Shown here: positions 15,563-18,339 of the stretch, piece by piece
Layout of the letters: each line of letters starts with the position of its first letter
How positions within the stretch are numbered: the first letter of the stretch is position 1
NCBI GenBank assembly: GCA_036271375.1
Contig: DATBAT010000255.1
Coordinates: 1-18,339, forward strand
Direction of reading: 5' to 3'
DNA: 18,339 nucleotides
Source: DATBAT01 sp036271375
Lineage (GTDB): Bacteria > Acidobacteriota > Terriglobia > Terriglobales > Acidobacteriaceae
Translations under genes and position numbers: made by a program
The notes under the pieces: generated by a model
Seen by the model: the letters and a program-made list of their open reading frames with translations, nothing else
Told to the model about the DNA's origin: nothing
Databases searched by the model: none

Positions 15563-15569
15563 GAAACCT

Positions 15570-17273
15570 ATGGCCCGTTTCCTGCTTGTCATTCTCTTCG
15601 CCGGTTCTCAATTATTCGCCCAGGTCGCGCGCAAACCAGCGCCTCCGCCTGCCGCCATTCCTCCTAAAGTTAATTTCGTCGACATCGCAGAACCTGCCGG
15701 ACTCACCGCCAAGACGGAAGCCGGTGGCGACAAGTCGAAGCAGTACATCATCGAAACCACAGGCAGCGGCGCGGCGTTCGTCGATCTCGACAACGATGGC
15801 TGGCCCGACATATTTATGGTCAACGGTAGCCGCCTGGAAGGTTTTCCCGAAGGCCAGGACGCCACCAGCCACCTGTACCACAACAACCATGACGGAACCT
15901 TTGCCGACGTGACGGCAAAATCCGGCGCCGGTCTAAAAGGCTGGGGACAAGGCGTCTGTGCCGGGGACTACGACAACGATGGCGCGCGCGACCTCTTCGT
16001 CACCTTTTGGGGACACAATGTACTCCTGCACAATAACGGTGACAGAACATTTACCGACGCAACCAAGAAAGCAGGTCTTTGGGAGGATGCGGTGAAGTGG
16101 TCCACCGGCTGCGCGTTCGTCGACTACGACCGCGACGGCCGCCTCGATTTATTCATCACCCACTACGTCGACCTGGATCTTGAACACACTCCTACCCCTG
16201 GCAGCGGCACTTTCTGTCAATGGAAAGGAATGCCGGTGATGTGCGGTCCGCGCGGATTGAAAGGCACGTACAGCCAGCTTTACCACAACAATGGCGACGG
16301 AACCTTCACCGACGTCACCGAGAAGTCCGGTGTGGCCAAGACTGCTGCCTATTATTGCTTCACCGCGCTCACCGCTGACTTCGACAACGACGGCTGGCCC
16401 GATATTTATGTGGCCTGCGATTCCACACCCAGCATGTTGTTCCACAACAATCACGATGGCACGTTCACCGAAGACGGCGTGCTCGCCGGGGTCGCTTTCA
16501 ACGACGATGGGCGCGAACAGGCCGGCATGGGTGCGCACGCTATCGACTACGACGGCGACGGTTGGCTCGATATCATCAAGACTAATTTTTCCGACGACAC
16601 ACCCACGCTTTACCACAACAATCACGACGGAACCTTTTCCGACGTGACGCTGGAGGCCGGACTCGGCAAGCACACGGAATTCCTGGGGTGGGGAACGCTC
16701 TTTGTCGACATCGACAACGACGGTTGGCCCGATATTTTCATGGCCAATGGCCACGTCTATCCCGAGGTCGACACCAAGGGGTTGAACAACACGTTCCGCG
16801 AGCCCAAATTGCTCTACTGGAATTCGCACGACGGCAAATTCAAGGACATCTCGCAGACGTCAGGGCCCGGAATCACTACTCCGTTCAACTCCCACGGCGT
16901 GGCCGCTGCCGATTTCGACAACGATGGCGCGGTGGAAATCCTGGTCAACAACAGCCACGACCATCCCAGCTTGCTGAAAAACAAAGCCGGCCACGGCAAT
17001 TGGATCCTTCTCGACCTGCAGGGAACCAAGTCGAATCGCGACGCGATCGGTGCGCGAGTGACGGTTCGTCTAGGCAAGCACCAGCAGTCAGAAGAAGTCC
17101 GAAGCGGTGGCGGTTACGATTCGCAGAGTGATTTACGTTTGCACTTCGGACTGGGTACGGCTACCAAAGTTGACGACATCGAAATCCACTGGCCCAGCGG
17201 GCTGGTACAGCATTTGCCCAACGTCGCGGGCAATCGCACCCTTAAGATCGTCGAAGGCGCCGTAGAAAAATAA
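15570..17273 (+). CDS. Secreted FG-GAP/VCBS repeat protein with UnbV/ASPIC C-terminal domain (CRTAC1-like)
   Basis: A 567-residue exported protein: Sec signal MARFLLVILFAGSQLFA, then a Pro/Ala linker, then a beta-propeller built from seven Ca-binding DxDxDG-type motifs (Asp at about 72, 133, 185, 270, 326, 380 and 448), each in a repeat such as VDLDNDGWPDIF followed by LYHNNHDGTF. Residues about 490-560 (RDAIGARVTVR, GGGYDSQSD, DDIEIHWPSG) are the UnbV/ASPIC domain. Cys216 and Cys225, within one inter-blade loop, may form a disulfide. Such proteins are thought to bind ligands or surfaces outside the cell; no enzymatic function is known to me. It is read divergently from the GH127 operon and shares its control region, so co-regulation is possible. 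The ribosome binding site is weak. Its stop abuts that of the M24 gene. Confidence 0.88.
   Translation: MARFLLVILFAGSQLFAQVARKPAPPPAAIPPKVNFVDIAEPAGLTAKTEAGGDKSKQYIIETTGSGAAFVDLDNDGWPDIFMVNGSRLEGFPEGQDATSHLYHNNHDGTFADVTAKSGAGLKGWGQGVCAGDYDNDGARDLFVTFWGHNVLLHNNGDRTFTDATKKAGLWEDAVKWSTGCAFVDYDRDGRLDLFITHYVDLDLEHTPTPGSGTFCQWKGMPVMCGPRGLKGTYSQLYHNNGDGTFTDVTEKSGVAKTAAYYCFTALTADFDNDGWPDIYVACDSTPSMLFHNNHDGTFTEDGVLAGVAFNDDGREQAGMGAHAIDYDGDGWLDIIKTNFSDDTPTLYHNNHDGTFSDVTLEAGLGKHTEFLGWGTLFVDIDNDGWPDIFMANGHVYPEVDTKGLNNTFREPKLLYWNSHDGKFKDISQTSGPGITTPFNSHGVAAADFDNDGAVEILVNNSHDHPSLLKNKAGHGNWILLDLQGTKSNRDAIGARVTVRLGKHQQSEEVRSGGGYDSQSDLRLHFGLGTATKVDDIEIHWPSGLVQHLPNVAGNRTLKIVEGAVEK
15876..16649 (+). repeat. 39-bp internal DNA repeats of the propeller gene
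   Basis: Copies at 15876-15914, 16281-16319 and 16611-16649 encode YHNN(H/G)DGTF(A/T/S)DVT. The first and third match at 36 of 39 bases by my count, including silent positions, which suggests recent duplication or gene conversion between propeller blades. Confidence 0.7.
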
Positions 17274-18339
17274 TCACTTCAATTTCTCCGGCGGAGATTT
17301 CTGCAGAACTCCACCTTGCCCGACAAGTTTTTCCAGATCGTTCAGCTCCGTGGGCAGGAAGCTGGTGAAATTTTCGTAACCAGTGGGTGTGATTACGATC
17401 ACATCTTCATAACGCAGATAACGGTTCTCCTCCGGCACGCGAAGTTGCGGATCAATCGAAAACACTTGTCCCGGCTTCAGCGGTCCCGGTTGATAGTCGC
17501 CATCATCGTGAACTGTCATGCCAACAGGATGGGAGAAGATGCCTCCACCGGTGTCGACTAACTTGTGTGCTGCCTGCTCGTAGATCGGCTTGGAAAATTT
17601 CGTTCGCGCGAAGACGGGCTCCATGGCGGTCTTGGCGTCTTGCAGTACCTGGGCCGGCATCGCTCCTGGAGCGATTCGTTCCATCACCGTGTTTCGGTAA
17701 ATCAAAACAAACCCTAGTAGTTCACGATCGACCGCCGAATATTTTCCACTCGCTGGCCACATGCGGGTGATGTCGCTGACGTAATTGTGATAGTCAGGGG
17801 CATAGTCGAGAAGAATTAAATCGTCATTGGCGATCTGACGAGTGTTGCGAAAGTAGTGCATGTTCCAGATGTTGTCGACTCCAGCCGCAGCGATGGAGCG
17901 ATAGCCTTCCAGCCGGGCGCCATTGGCGAGAAACACATAGCGAGCCGCAGCCTCGAGTTGATATTCGTAAATTCCCGGTCGCGTGCTGCGGATCGCTTCC
18001 ATGATCCCCATGCCCGCGATCTGTGCGGCACGCCGCAGCAGCGCAACTTCCGCAGGGCTCTTCACGCTACGAAGGTCATCGAGAATTGGCGTCAGGTCAC
18101 GAATTTCGCTACGCCACAACCGAGCGCGCAATAGATCGATGAAATGAGTTTGCCGCGGCTCTCGGCTGTCCCAGTAGTCGGAGGCGCTGGTGGCATCGGC
18201 GTCCAGCATTTCGCGACGGCTCTGCTCGGCGGCTTCTGCGGGCGAGGATGGGGAGTAGATCGCGTGAGGTGCTTCACCGTTGGCAGTACGCAGCCAGTCC
18301 TTGCGCATGGCCTCGGTACTCTGAACCTCGTCCACGCCG
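17274..18339 (-). CDS. M24-family metallopeptidase, aminopeptidase P/Xaa-Pro type (N-terminus outside window)
   Basis: The frame stays open to the right edge, so the true start is outside; 355 residues are visible. The C-terminal pita-bread catalytic domain is complete. Metal ligands fit Asp in ILLDYAPDY, Asp in YVSDITRMWP, His in FSHPVGMTVHDDG and Glu in LRYEDVIVIT. The remaining ligand, normally Glu in a VEPG-type motif, is Asp in FSIDPQLR (codon 17451-17453). HPVG and the HD of TVHDDG match substrate-contact residues of aminopeptidase P. Expected activity is removal of an N-terminal residue before proline, with two Mn or similar ions. Whether it is cytoplasmic or exported cannot be told without the N-terminus. 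The gene ends base-to-base with the convergent FG-GAP gene. Confidence 0.88.
   Translation of the reverse strand, partial: GVDEVQSTEAMRKDWLRTANGEAPHAIYSPSSPAEAAEQSRREMLDADATSASDYWDSREPRQTHFIDLLRARLWRSEIRDLTPILDDLRSVKSPAEVALLRRAAQIAGMGIMEAIRSTRPGIYEYQLEAAARYVFLANGARLEGYRSIAAAGVDNIWNMHYFRNTRQIANDDLILLDYAPDYHNYVSDITRMWPASGKYSAVDRELLGFVLIYRNTVMERIAPGAMPAQVLQDAKTAMEPVFARTKFSKPIYEQAAHKLVDTGGGIFSHPVGMTVHDDGDYQPGPLKPGQVFSIDPQLRVPEENRYLRYEDVIVITPTGYENFTSFLPTELNDLEKLVGQGGVLQKSPPEKLK

Larger units (their letters stand above)
15329..15569. promoter_or_regulatory. Divergent control region between GH127 operon and FG-GAP gene
   Basis: This 241-bp AT-richer gap holds no gene. It contains a perfect TATAAT on the plus strand, whose complement also offers TATTAT/TATATT on the minus strand, and a cluster of CG-centred palindromes of the general LacI/GalR operator type, listed separately. 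No clean -35 is paired with the TATAAT. Confidence 0.6.

Noticed and set aside
16149..16829. 226-codon antisense frame in the FG-GAP gene with repeated VVVDVD-like text
   Set aside because: The repeated look only mirrors the Asp-rich sense repeats read on the other strand.
17285..17297. Small hairpin TCTCCG-G-CGGAGA as a terminator for the FG-GAP/M24 junction
   Set aside because: The loop of one base forces a 4-bp stem in practice, there is no T run, and it lies inside the M24 coding end.
1..18339. tRNA, rRNA, CRISPR, transposase or integrase features
   Set aside because: None seen by eye on either strand; only one gap (15329-15569) is longer than 100 bp.

Overview
The window is about 18.3 kb of gene-dense bacterial DNA with moderately high GC. 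It holds 13 protein-coding genes and no RNA gene, CRISPR array, insertion sequence or phage gene that I can see. The protein set (FG-GAP/UnbV secreted protein, Tat-exported GH127 hydrolase, ExuT-like transporter, sarcosine-oxidase-like flavoprotein, M24 peptidase, GTG/TTG starts, many exported proteins) fits a soil or peat Acidobacteriota of the Terriglobia/Koribacter type. That placement is inference from protein flavour only.

Layout: (1) Positions 1-2201, plus strand: the C-terminal end of a Ppx/GppA-type phosphatase, then a secreted alpha/beta-hydrolase esterase. (2) Positions 2181-6133, minus strand: a large lipoprotein of glycosidase-like build (probably DUF5695) followed by a monomeric-sarcosine-oxidase-like FAD enzyme. 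(3) Positions 6211-7194, plus strand: an aldo/keto reductase read divergently from that pair. (4) Positions 7138-15328, minus strand: a tight seven-gene run, in transcription order GH127 hydrolase, ExuT-like MFS transporter, rhamnonate-dehydratase-like enolase, FAH-family AraD1/GguC-like enzyme, NADP-type beta-hydroxyacid dehydrogenase, small Tat-signal protein, amidase. Junctions are +53, -2, +3, +3, +5 and +1 bp. (5) Positions 15329-15569: a 241-bp divergent control region rich in CG-centred palindromes. (6) Positions 15570-17273, plus strand: a secreted seven-repeat FG-GAP/UnbV protein. (7) Positions 17274-18339, minus strand: an M24 aminopeptidase P-like gene running off the window.

The seven-gene run reads as a sugar-scavenging unit. 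An exported hydrolase frees an L-sugar or acid sugar, a symporter imports the acid, a dehydratase makes a 2-keto-3-deoxy acid, and the dehydrogenase plus FAH enzyme would finish a non-phosphorylative route to pyruvate and a C2/C3 acid. The amidase and its small Tat partner do not belong to any such route that I know. This combination, and the use of a beta-hydroxyacid dehydrogenase where known routes use a short-chain dehydrogenase, is the best candidate for an undescribed system here. Three convergent gene pairs abut or overlap with no room for a terminator between them.
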